IMG/VR virus record: IMGVR_UViG_3300048822_000082
Span: 1 to 37,626 of that record
DNA: 37,626 bases
DNA from: a virus
Strand: one strand, 5' to 3'
Every line of letters begins with the position of its first letter. Positions within the stretch are counted from its first letter, which is position 1. The notes under the pieces were generated by a model that was not told where the DNA came from, searched no databases, and worked only from the letters and a program-made list of their open reading frames with translations. Made by a program: the position numbers and the translations under genes. Of the stretch, positions 1 through 7,077 are shown piece after piece.

Positions 1-127
1 AAAACGACAAAGTCATAACTCCTTTTGGCATAGGCACCGTATTAGCCGCTGGATGCACCGGCAAAAGACAGGTAATCACCAATAAAGGGTTAACAGGCAC
101 GCCTAATCATCCTATTTACCATAATGA
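1..127. repeat. Terminal overlap, left copy
   Basis: These 127 bases are identical to 37500-37626. An exact short end overlap is the usual signature of a circular or circularly permuted genome assembled into a linear contig, so the two copies are very probably one locus. The overlap lies inside the intein of TerL, and the reading frame continues without a break across the join. Confidence 0.95.
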
Positions 128-998
128 TAAGTTTCTTCCTTTAACAACACTGACAGATGATATAATATTAGAGAAATTATCATTTGGGAGTTTGTTTAGA
201 TGGCGTCAAAAAATATTATTTTGTTCAATGGCGTTGAATATAGACTTGCACCATCGGCAAGATATTATAAATCTTGCCAGATTGGGCACAAAAATGAATT
301 CCTTCATAGAGCAGTTTGGGAGTTTTATAGCAAGGAAAAAATACCTAAAGGCTATCTCATTCACCATAAAGACCACGATAAACATAATAACAGTTATGAA
401 AACCTTGAATGTTTATCACCGAAAGAACATAGCGCAATACATCTTAAAGGCCCTGTTTCAGATGAAAGGCTTGAAATACTTAAAAGAATGCGTGAAAAAT
501 CTATGGAATGGCATAGAAGCGAAGAAGGCAGAGCAAAACAAGCCGAAGTCGCTAAAAGGGTTTTTAATCCAAACAAAAGAACAGATTGTAGCGTTTGTAA
601 AAATAAATTTATTGCCATTAGATCGCAATCCCATTTGTGCAGCGATGAATGTAAGCGCCAATGGGATAACAAATGGTCAAGAGAAAGACATCGAAGAATG
701 CCATTATTTAAAGCGAATTGCTTGCACTGTAGAAAAGAATTCGAAGCAAAAAGAAGTGTATGCGTCAAGCACAATAGAAAGACATGCTCAAGAGAGTGTG
801 CTAGAAGATATGGGAATGCAATACGTCTACAATCTAAAGATTGATCATGGCGTTTATTATGCGAATGACATTTTATCTTCAAATTGCGACACTTGCTATG
901 ATGCTGTAAAGATAGCGCTCATTGATAAAAATGCTAATCATGAAGCTTATTACAATCCAACATTTATACCAGAGTCATATTCAGGGATGTTCACATGA
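1..998 (+). CDS. terL: Terminase large subunit, C-terminal part (most of intein plus C-extein)
   Basis: Continuation of the TerL frame from the contig end. It is open from base 3 to the TGA at 996-998. Codons up to 884 belong to the intein. From Cys 885 the C-extein reads CDTCYDAVKIAL, 37 residues in all. Joined to THRWDDV it rebuilds the acidic DD..DT..DA motif that ends the TerL nuclease domain, so splicing is needed for nuclease function. The stop overlaps the portal start (ATGA). The middle part of this frame, roughly 190-810, has no family resemblance because a second protein is encoded there in another frame. Confidence 0.92.
   Translation, partial: NDKVITPFGIGTVLAAGCTGKRQVITNKGLTGTPNHPIYHNDKFLPLTTLTDDIILEKLSFGSLFRWRQKILFCSMALNIDLHHRQDIINLARLGTKMNSFIEQFGSFIARKKYLKAISFTIKTTINIITVMKTLNVYHRKNIAQYILKALFQMKGLKYLKECVKNLWNGIEAKKAEQNKPKSLKGFLIQTKEQIVAFVKINLLPLDRNPICAAMNVSANGITNGQEKDIEECHYLKRIACTVEKNSKQKEVYASSTIERHAQESVLEDMGMQYVYNLKIDHGVYYANDILSSNCDTCYDAVKIALIDKNANHEAYYNPTFIPESYSGMFT
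200..844 (+). CDS. HNH homing endonuclease encoded out of frame inside the intein
   Basis: A 214-residue protein in the -1 frame relative to TerL and the intein. It has its own Shine-Dalgarno GGGAG (186-190), 9 nt before the ATG. A TAG codon immediately precedes the ATG in this frame, so it is not entered by frameshifting upstream. The HNH core is LHRAVW (35-40), IHHKDHDKHNN (54-64) and His81 in an EHSAIH segment, as in HNH_3 homing enzymes. Two CxxC...CxxxC zinc ribbons follow (C130/C133/C147/C151 and C174/C177/C196/C200). Its last nine codons also encode intein block F in the other frame, so this is true dual coding. Inferred role: cutting intein-less terL to drive homing. Confidence 0.9.
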   Translation: MASKNIILFNGVEYRLAPSARYYKSCQIGHKNEFLHRAVWEFYSKEKIPKGYLIHHKDHDKHNNSYENLECLSPKEHSAIHLKGPVSDERLEILKRMREKSMEWHRSEEGRAKQAEVAKRVFNPNKRTDCSVCKNKFIAIRSQSHLCSDECKRQWDNKWSRERHRRMPLFKANCLHCRKEFEAKRSVCVKHNRKTCSRECARRYGNAIRLQSKD

Positions 999-3337
999 AA
1001 CCACGCAGCGACGAAGAGACAGTAAAGAAATGCCGAGATTTTATCGAAAAATGGAAAACTTACTTTAAGTTTAACATCGACGAATATCATAATATGCATA
1101 GGTTTGTCATGGCTGCACAGTGGAATGAAGAAGAAACAGATATTCTAAAAAGCTTCAAAAAAGTACCTTTGACTTTTAATAAGCTTTCAACATTAATTAA
1201 TACTCTGCTTGGCGAGCAACAACAGAACACTCCTCAGATTGAAATAGTACCTTTGTCCAATTGCACACAAGAGACTGCCAAGCTACGTCAAATCGTCGTT
1301 AAAGATATCATGCTCTCATCGGATGCTAAGACTGTTTATCAAGTTGCAGCCTCTCAAGCGTTCATAGGCGGTTTTGGTGCGTTTATCATCGATACTGATT
1401 ACACCCACGATAAAAGCTTTGATCAAGATATCGTTTATAGAAGCATCAAAGACGCTACCCGTTGCTATTGGGATATTGGCGCTGAGCATATCAATAAAAT
1501 AGATGGGATGCGTTGCGGCTACATTACTCGGATGACTAGAGACAAATTTAAACAGTTATATGGCGTCGATGTCGAAAATACAGTTTTGGCCGATGATAGC
1601 AAAAAAGCTGTCCCCACAAATAGTGAAATAGCGGCAGCGGTTGAAACTACAATACAAGGTGACTTAGGTTTTGGATGGGCTGATGACCATAGCGTTACAA
1701 TCATCGATGATTATGAGCGCACATTTAAAAAAGACACGCTTTATAAGTTGAGTAATGGCGAAACACTTAATCAAGAAGAAATGGACGAACTCATAGAATC
1801 ATCGCGTGAGCATATTGAGAAAATGAAAGAAGCTCGCATGATGATGGAACAAGCTCAGCAATCCATACAAGCAATGGGTGGTGGCGATTATGGGATGCAG
1901 CCTCAAACCATCCAGCCTCAGCAAATGCAAGGCAATATGGGCATGATGCAAGAAGGCCCGCAAGGCATGGAGCCTCAGCCTATGCCAGAAATGGATATGG
2001 AAGCCGAAGAAGAGGCTGAAGAAGACATAATCCCTCTTTATATGAATGGCGAACTTGTAAGAATCGAAGATGAGCGACCTTCAAAAAAATCAGTATTCAT
2101 ACACAAGAAAATGGCAGGTCATTACATCCTCGAAGAAGAAGAATTTCCCGCTGAGGATTGCCCAGTTATTTTCGTTGATCAAAACTCAACCTATGATAAA
2201 GAAGGCAAGCAGATTTGTCGTTCCTTTATTACTGATGCTGTTGATGCTCAACGCTTCCTGAACTATTTAGGCACACAAATAGCCTATCTCTTAAAGATTA
2301 GTCGTTATGACCAATTCATTGGGAGCAAAGAGAATGCGCGAAGCCCTCAAACACAGAAGATATGGACGAATCCGGCGGCTGTCCAAGGTTTATTAATGTA
2401 TGACGAGTCACCGAATGGTAATAAACCTGAACAGCTTAGACCGCCTGAATTGCCTATAAGCTTAGTTAATCAATATGAGCGCGCTGTAGAGGACATGTAT
2501 ACTTCTACGGGTATGTATCCATCAAGATTAGGCCAACAGGGCAACGAAGTGTCTGGCGCGGCTATTGATGCTAGAACTAGACAAGGTTCTTATCCCACTT
2601 ATGTTGCTTTCAATTCTATTAATCGCGCTATTACAGCTGGCGGTAGAATTGTTAACCAAATGATCCCAAGGGTTTATGATACACAGCGAGTCTTATCATT
2701 AATGATGCCCGACGAAGGTCAAAAGAATATAACGGTGAACGAGCAGCAAGATGAATATGGCGAAAATATTAAAAACGATATCCGCAAGGGATCCTTTGAG
2801 GTCCGCTTACAAGCTGGTCCAAGCTATGAAGGACAGAAGGCTGAAGCACTTCAATCACTTAATTTGGCGCTACAAGGCAACCCGCAAATATTTAACCTTG
2901 TTGCTGACCTCTACGCAGAGAACTTACCGCTTACTAATACTCTTGAAATCAGGAATAGGTTTAAGACTCTTGTGCCCCCTGAAATTATTGAAGCTGGTAA
3001 AAGTGGCAAGATGCCTCAACAGGCTCAAACGCCTAACCCACAAGATCAAGCGGCAATGGCCGAAGCTGAATACAAGAAACATAAGATTGAGCTTGAGAAA
3101 CAAAAAGTTCAAATGGAAATGCAAGAAATACAATCCAAGGCTGAGCTTGAACAAAAAGAAATGCAGTTGAAATACTTACAAGCTGCATCCTCGCTTGAAG
3201 AGGCTAAGCTTAGGTATATGGCAGAAACGGATAGGACACATAGTGACAATGCTATAAGTCATGCAGATAATATAACAAAAATAATGATAGCAAAACAACG
3301 GGAGAATAAGAATGGAAGTCAGTCCGAACGTAGATGA
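995..3337 (+). CDS. Portal protein, P22 gp1-like
   Basis: 780 residues, close to the P22 portal length. The portal is the dodecameric ring at the head vertex through which TerL pumps DNA and to which the neck attaches. The N-terminal half has typical P22-portal segments (around residues 30-200: FKKVPLTFNKLSTLINTLLG and later IGGFGAFIIDTDY). Residues about 265-345 are a Met/Gln/Glu-rich low-complexity stretch. The C-terminal 100 residues are a Lys/Glu/Gln-rich helix of the kind that forms the portal barrel. The ATG overlaps the TerL stop, and the end overlaps the scaffold gene by 26 nt. Confidence 0.9.
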   Translation: MKPRSDEETVKKCRDFIEKWKTYFKFNIDEYHNMHRFVMAAQWNEEETDILKSFKKVPLTFNKLSTLINTLLGEQQQNTPQIEIVPLSNCTQETAKLRQIVVKDIMLSSDAKTVYQVAASQAFIGGFGAFIIDTDYTHDKSFDQDIVYRSIKDATRCYWDIGAEHINKIDGMRCGYITRMTRDKFKQLYGVDVENTVLADDSKKAVPTNSEIAAAVETTIQGDLGFGWADDHSVTIIDDYERTFKKDTLYKLSNGETLNQEEMDELIESSREHIEKMKEARMMMEQAQQSIQAMGGGDYGMQPQTIQPQQMQGNMGMMQEGPQGMEPQPMPEMDMEAEEEAEEDIIPLYMNGELVRIEDERPSKKSVFIHKKMAGHYILEEEEFPAEDCPVIFVDQNSTYDKEGKQICRSFITDAVDAQRFLNYLGTQIAYLLKISRYDQFIGSKENARSPQTQKIWTNPAAVQGLLMYDESPNGNKPEQLRPPELPISLVNQYERAVEDMYTSTGMYPSRLGQQGNEVSGAAIDARTRQGSYPTYVAFNSINRAITAGGRIVNQMIPRVYDTQRVLSLMMPDEGQKNITVNEQQDEYGENIKNDIRKGSFEVRLQAGPSYEGQKAEALQSLNLALQGNPQIFNLVADLYAENLPLTNTLEIRNRFKTLVPPEIIEAGKSGKMPQQAQTPNPQDQAAMAEAEYKKHKIELEKQKVQMEMQEIQSKAELEQKEMQLKYLQAASSLEEAKLRYMAETDRTHSDNAISHADNITKIMIAKQRENKNGSQSERR

Positions 3338-4280
3338 AATGTTACTTGAAGCAATGAGCGGTCAAAAGCTTGAACCACTGCCGGAAAAGCCCCAAGAAGT
3401 TTCACGTGAAACAAACAGCCACGATGCAGCTCAATTAGAGAAAGATATTGGGGCTAATTCGCCCCAATTAGAGGCAGTTAGCCCCAATAAAGAAACAGCG
3501 AAGACGGAAAAGCCAAAGGCTGAGACTAATGAATACGGTGACAAAGCCGAGTCCGTCGGAAAAGCCGACAAAGTCGAATCATCCGAAAATGAATATGGGT
3601 TAGAAACACAACCTGAAAAACTTTACACAAAAGCTGAGCTTGATGAGCATACGAATAGAGTTATGCGTGAGCGTGTAGCTCGATTTGAGCGCAATCAGCA
3701 ACAACAACAGCCTACGCAGCAACAACAACAAACAGCTGCGCAGCAAGGTTTTCAGTACGATGAAAACTCAAACCAGGACTGGCAGCAACAGCTAGAACAG
3801 TTTGTATTGCAAGTTGCTGATAAGCGCGAGCAGACTCAAGCAGCTAGACTGCAGCAAGCTGTAGAGCAAGAGTCTATGCAGAAATTTGAATCTAAGTTTA
3901 AACAAGGTATGAGTAAGTTTAATGATTACCACGAAGTGCTTGGCGGAAAAAGCGTTACTGATGCAATGTTAATGGCTGCAAGCGAAGTTAATGACCCTGC
4001 GGCATTATTCTACGCGGCGGCTAAGCGTATGCCTGATGAATTGGCCAAAATTGCAGAGATTAAAAGCCCTTTAGCACAAGCTGCCGCAATTGGCAGATTA
4101 GATGAAAAATTGAGGAAACAATCAGTGCAAACTAGCAAAGCTCCTAAGCCTATTAGCCCGACTAAGACAGATACAACTACGGTATTTCAGCCTAAAGAGA
4201 CAAGTGGAAACGAGCTGGATGATTTGTTGGTACAGGATAAGAATAGTCGATTAGCTCAATTGAATGCCCGTAGACGCTAA
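3312..4280 (+). CDS. Scaffolding protein, P22 gp8-like
   Basis: 322 residues, acidic at the start, with a poly-Gln stretch near residues 130-150 and long predicted helices. It has no enzymatic motif. Position between portal and coat, length and composition match podovirus scaffolds that template procapsid assembly and then leave. The C-terminus is basic (RLAQLNARRR), as in P22 scaffold, where a basic helix-turn-helix contacts the coat protein. The start is supported by GGGAG about 8 nt upstream. Its stop overlaps by 4 nt the stop of the leftward HTH gene. Confidence 0.85.
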   Translation: MEVSPNVDEMLLEAMSGQKLEPLPEKPQEVSRETNSHDAAQLEKDIGANSPQLEAVSPNKETAKTEKPKAETNEYGDKAESVGKADKVESSENEYGLETQPEKLYTKAELDEHTNRVMRERVARFERNQQQQQPTQQQQQTAAQQGFQYDENSNQDWQQQLEQFVLQVADKREQTQAARLQQAVEQESMQKFESKFKQGMSKFNDYHEVLGGKSVTDAMLMAASEVNDPAALFYAAAKRMPDELAKIAEIKSPLAQAAAIGRLDEKLRKQSVQTSKAPKPISPTKTDTTTVFQPKETSGNELDDLLVQDKNSRLAQLNARRR

Positions 4281-4462
4281 ATAATTTGCTCTACAATCCA
4301 TTCTTCCAATCTGTCGGCAGGGATAAATACTTTTCTTCCGATTTTAATTTTAGGCGGCCCTTCATCGCGTTCCCAAAGATTGTAAAGATGCGCCCTAGAA
4401 ATTCTTAGGCGTTTGATAGCTTCTTCAATCGTTAACAAAATATTACCCACGTATACATCCAT
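4277..4462 (-). CDS. Small helix-turn-helix DNA-binding protein (excisionase/AlpA type)
   Basis: A 61-residue protein with the LTIEEAIKRLRISRAHLYNL helix-turn-helix followed by the PPKIKIGRKVFIPADRLEEW wing typical of the MerR/excisionase-like HTH_17 family. It is the only leftward gene inside the late structural block. A well-formed promoter lies 24 nt upstream of the ATG. That promoter diverges from the coat promoter across an 18-bp inverted repeat, so the protein is a good candidate for a local regulator of both itself and the coat gene. There is no clear Shine-Dalgarno. An excisionase role cannot be excluded, but no integrase was found. Confidence 0.8.
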   Translation of the reverse strand: MDVYVGNILLTIEEAIKRLRISRAHLYNLWERDEGPPKIKIGRKVFIPADRLEEWIVEQII

Positions 4463-4485
4463 TTACGAACTTATATCTATATGGA

Positions 4486-4514
4486 ATTTTATATTATTTC
4501 AAAGACATTGTCAC
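4486..4514 (-). promoter_or_regulatory. Sigma70-type promoter of the HTH gene
   Basis: On the minus strand, GTGACA (4514-4509), a 17-nt spacer, then TAAAAT (4491-4486). The -35 lies inside the left arm of the 18-bp inverted repeat. The expected start would give a leader of about 17 nt before the ATG of the HTH gene. Confidence 0.65.
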
Positions 4515-4561
4515 AGTAACGAAACCCATTAAAAAAATAACTAGGTTTCGTTACTGTGACA
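4509..4561. promoter_or_regulatory. 18-bp inverted repeat, probable divergent operator
   Basis: Perfect arms TGTCACAGTAACGAAACC (4509-4526) and its reverse complement (4544-4561), 17 bp apart. Each arm ends in the GTGACA used as -35 by one of two diverging promoters, so a bound protein would cover both. The layout fits an operator better than a terminator: the stem is only moderately GC and lacks a clean T-run. A hairpin function in read-through transcripts from the scaffold gene remains possible. Confidence 0.75.
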
Positions 4562-4584
4562 TTTTATTAAGTTCGATCTATACT
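4556..4584 (+). promoter_or_regulatory. Sigma70-type promoter of the coat gene
   Basis: GTGACA (4556-4561), 17-nt spacer, TATACT (4579-4584), each hexamer matching consensus at five of six positions. The -35 is the end of the right arm of the inverted repeat. The expected start near 4591 gives a leader of about 135 nt before the coat ATG. Confidence 0.7.
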
Positions 4585-4673
4585 GTTGATAGCGAGTATC
4601 TCTAAGCCTTGGTTTACCGCTACCCAAGCAATTTAGGCGTGTAATTGTGTCTACCGTCGGACAAACGGAAATA

Positions 4674-4691
4674 GTGCTCTAAACAGAGCGT
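4674..4691 (+). other. Hairpin in the coat-gene leader
   Basis: GCTCT-AAAC-AGAGC (4676-4689), with two more wobble pairs outside, 35 nt before the coat ATG. It lies in the predicted 5' leader and may stabilise the abundant coat transcript or shape ribosome access. The function is inference only. Confidence 0.45.
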
Positions 4692-4725
4692 TGTAATCAT
4701 TTGTTCGAAAAAAGGTACAATTACC

Positions 4726-5979
4726 ATGAGTTTGAATACTTTCCAAATTACCCAATATGTTTTGAACGACGTCTTCATTCGCTTCTGGAATAGTTTGAGC
4801 TTCGCTAGAGTCAGCAACAGAAACCTCGAAGGCGACTTCAAATCTCTCAAATACGCTACTGGCCAAACAATTAACTACCGACTTGAAGAACGCTATCTAG
4901 GTGGTGAAGGCGCGACAGCAAGAGAAGAAGCGCGCGTTCAAATCATTCGCCCTTTGACCATCGAAAAGCAATATCATGTAATGCTCGGTTACAACACATT
5001 CGAGCTAACATTCGACCGCGCACGCGATGAACCCTACTTGGAAATGTGCAATGCCCCTCGTGCTAAAACGCTAGGCAATAAAGTAGAAAAATTTATCTGT
5101 CAGTTCAAGTTCCAACAACAAGTTTACCAAGCGGTTGGAACTCCGAATGTAGCTATCGATCAAAGCACAATTTTTGATGCAGATGCTTACATGACCGAAC
5201 TTGGCATCCCGGAAGATGGCAAACGGTACGCCGCTGTTTCTCCTCGTACAGCTGCATCCTTGAACAATGCGCTATATAACGCGTTCAATATGACGGTCAA
5301 CACAGGAGCCCTAATCGATGGATTCATTGGTCACTTATCAGGTTTTGACTTCTTCAAAACCAATTTTCTTGTTCGACAAATTGCGGGTGCTGGTGAGGCG
5401 GGTGCAGGCGCACCGGCGGGCTATCAACTCGCTGGTACAGTCACAAATGGGCCGATAACTTCTGGAAATACTATCAGTGTTACTGGTCTTATTGCATCGC
5501 AAGCAATCGCATTTAATGTTGGCGATATTGTTACTGTTGCCCCTGCGTCAAACGTTTACATGATTAATCCACTGACTTACGAACCGCTTACCACTACTGC
5601 GCAATTCGTCGTAACTGCCGTTGCGGCTTCTAGCGCTGGCGGTACAGCTACTATCACTGTAAGTCCTTCAATCATTACTGACATAACGAGTGCCGAACGT
5701 AATATTTCTGCACCGATTCCGCAGGGCGCTCAGCTATACATGGCTCAAACGCATAACGTTTCTCTGATGTTTCATACCCAAGCGATTGTATTTGCGGCGC
5801 CTCCTATCAAAGAACTACGCGGCGGTGTTGAAGCAGTTACATCTTACTCAGACCTTTACAAGCTGGCTTTAACAGCGACATTGGGTGCTGATATTCGTAA
5901 CTATCAACAGTTAGATCGCGTTGACGTACTTGCCGGTTGCACTATCAACCCTGAGTTCGCGGTAAGAATGATGTCCTAA
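4726..5979 (+). CDS. Major capsid (coat) protein, P22 gp5-like
   Basis: 417 residues against about 430 for P22 coat. It starts MSLNTFQITQYVLNDVFIRF, a start shared by P22-type coats, and has the HK97-fold core. Residues about 225-315, rich in Gly, Thr and Val (for example SGNTISVTGLIAS), match the position of the extra I-domain inserted in P22 coat. It forms the icosahedral shell around scaffold and portal. Its own divergent promoter and a long leader set it apart from the genes upstream. The ribosome site is an AAGG-type sequence in AAAAAAGGTAC. Confidence 0.92.
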   Translation: MSLNTFQITQYVLNDVFIRFWNSLSFARVSNRNLEGDFKSLKYATGQTINYRLEERYLGGEGATAREEARVQIIRPLTIEKQYHVMLGYNTFELTFDRARDEPYLEMCNAPRAKTLGNKVEKFICQFKFQQQVYQAVGTPNVAIDQSTIFDADAYMTELGIPEDGKRYAAVSPRTAASLNNALYNAFNMTVNTGALIDGFIGHLSGFDFFKTNFLVRQIAGAGEAGAGAPAGYQLAGTVTNGPITSGNTISVTGLIASQAIAFNVGDIVTVAPASNVYMINPLTYEPLTTTAQFVVTAVAASSAGGTATITVSPSIITDITSAERNISAPIPQGAQLYMAQTHNVSLMFHTQAIVFAAPPIKELRGGVEAVTSYSDLYKLALTATLGADIRNYQQLDRVDVLAGCTINPEFAVRMMS

Positions 5980-6028
5980 TTTGTGTTTGCCCTTTCGGGC
6001 GGCGCCTATGTAGTTTGCTCGTGGTGCG

Positions 6029-6046
6029 CCCTGGAAGGGTTTTTTT
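6029..6046 (+). terminator. Weak intrinsic terminator after coat gene
   Basis: CCCT-GGA-AGGG stem followed directly by seven T residues (6040-6046). The stem is only 4 bp, but GGCGCC (6001-6006) and GGTGCGCC (6023-6030) could extend the structure. It would reduce transcription past the coat gene while the next gene's GGAGG site follows at once. Confidence 0.45.
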
Positions 6047-6055
6047 GGAGGCTTC

Positions 6056-6316
6056 ATGACTGTTGAATATGTCGTATATCAAGGCCGAAATATACCAAAA
6101 GAAGGTTTTAGAGCTTTTGTATATTCCATTGATGGCCAGCAAAAGCTTGTAAATTCATGGGCCGAATATCAAACCGAAATTCGTTCGGGTCTATGGTTTT
6201 CAAAAAAAGAATTCCCCGTAGAAGCTCAACAAGAAAAATCAGTTATAGAAAATACAACTGTTAAAGCAGCCGAACATAAAAACGATAAGCGCTCTAAAAA
6301 GAAAGGTCGTAAATAA
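6056..6316 (+). CDS. Hypothetical protein between coat and gp4-like gene
   Basis: 86 residues, not recognised. The first half (YVVYQGRNIPKEGFRAFVYS) looks like a small folded domain. The last 25 residues are very basic and end SKKKGRK, suggesting nucleic-acid or capsid-interior contact. The start has a strong GGAGG 4 nt upstream. The stop overlaps the next start (TAATG), so it is translationally coupled to the tail-assembly gene. Head decoration or head-completion is a guess from position. Confidence 0.8.
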   Translation: MTVEYVVYQGRNIPKEGFRAFVYSIDGQQKLVNSWAEYQTEIRSGLWFSKKEFPVEAQQEKSVIENTTVKAAEHKNDKRSKKKGRK

Positions 6317-7044
6317 TGACCACTATTAAGCAATTTCTTGATGATAGTTATCGGCTGATAAACCCAAGCAATCCGACAACGCCTTTGCATGGTAATGATT
6401 TGCAGTTTGGATTAAGACGCTTAAATGATTTATTAACATCATATGCGTCCGATGGCTTAATGATGACAATTGCTTCAACGCAAAGCGTGCCATTGGCTGT
6501 TAATCAAAGAACCGTCACCGCTGGTCCGCCATCAATACCACCTGCACCCAATCTGTATGATATTAACATCGGAAGAATGGCGAACTGGGAAAGCGCATGG
6601 CTAGAACTCATGGGCGTAGATTATCCGCTTGTATTTAAGACTCAAGATCAATGGCATTCTTCGTTTAAATATAATCCCTTAAATGGCTTGCCGAGGTTCA
6701 TTATTCCTTTTCCTGATGTTCTTAGTGTGACATTTAGAATCTATCCAGCGCCTTCGCAATACTTTCAATTTTTCATAAGAGGCAAGTTTCAGCTTCCTAA
6801 TTACACTACTGTTAGCGATACGATGGCGACACTTCCTGGCTATTACAATCGATATTTTCTCTTTGCCGTAGCTAAAGATTTAGCATTATTCAAAGGCCGC
6901 ACAGAGGCTTGGACGGATAAATTAGAAGCTGAACTGATGAAGGCTGAAAAGAATATCCAGGCTAATAGTGAAGTAGACCTAGCAATTGTTGGTGATGAAG
7001 AAAGCTTACTAAATGGGAGTTGGCGGTGCCGTGCTGGTGTTTAA
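6316..7044 (+). CDS. Packaged-DNA stabilisation / tail accessory protein, gp4-like
   Basis: 242 residues. Starts MTTIKQFLDDSYRLINPSNP and continues with a helical region resembling P22 gp4-family proteins, which bind the portal after packaging and form the first neck ring. The position directly before the gp10-like gene matches P22 order. It is longer than P22 gp4 (166 residues), with extra middle beta-rich sequence. No lysozyme-like motif was identified. Confidence 0.7.
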   Translation: MTTIKQFLDDSYRLINPSNPTTPLHGNDLQFGLRRLNDLLTSYASDGLMMTIASTQSVPLAVNQRTVTAGPPSIPPAPNLYDINIGRMANWESAWLELMGVDYPLVFKTQDQWHSSFKYNPLNGLPRFIIPFPDVLSVTFRIYPAPSQYFQFFIRGKFQLPNYTTVSDTMATLPGYYNRYFLFAVAKDLALFKGRTEAWTDKLEAELMKAEKNIQANSEVDLAIVGDEESLLNGSWRCRAGV

Positions 7045-7077
7045 GCTAAACAACTTATATAAAAAGGTAGTGATTCG

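Larger units (their letters stand above)
1..884 (+). mobile_element. Intein in TerL, remainder through C-terminal splice site
   Basis: Counted with 37436-37499, the intein is 316 residues. Block B is present with the TxxH signature GTPNHPIY (TPNH codons 99-110). The C-terminal block reads VYNLKIDHGVYYANDILSSN, followed by the +1 Cys at 885-887. The terminal Asn is intact. The usual penultimate His is Ser here, a known tolerated variant in some inteins. Between blocks B and F the frame stays open for about 215 codons over a segment whose recognisable protein lies in another frame. Confidence 0.93.

Noticed and set aside
394-882. 162-codon leftward frame opposite the HNH gene
   Set aside because: No ribosome site, no family resemblance and Leu/Ser/Cys-rich content typical of an antisense shadow. 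The HNH and intein already explain this DNA.
192-998. A free-standing 268-residue gene starting at TTG 192
   Set aside because: The frame is open upstream to base 3 and across the contig join into terL. Block A and B of the intein lie before 192, so this is the rest of the TerL precursor and not a separate gene.
4509-4561. Transposon end or rho-independent terminator reading of the 18-bp inverted repeat
   Set aside because: There is no transposase and no target duplication, and the T-run is poor. The exact placement of both -35 hexamers in the arms fits an operator better.
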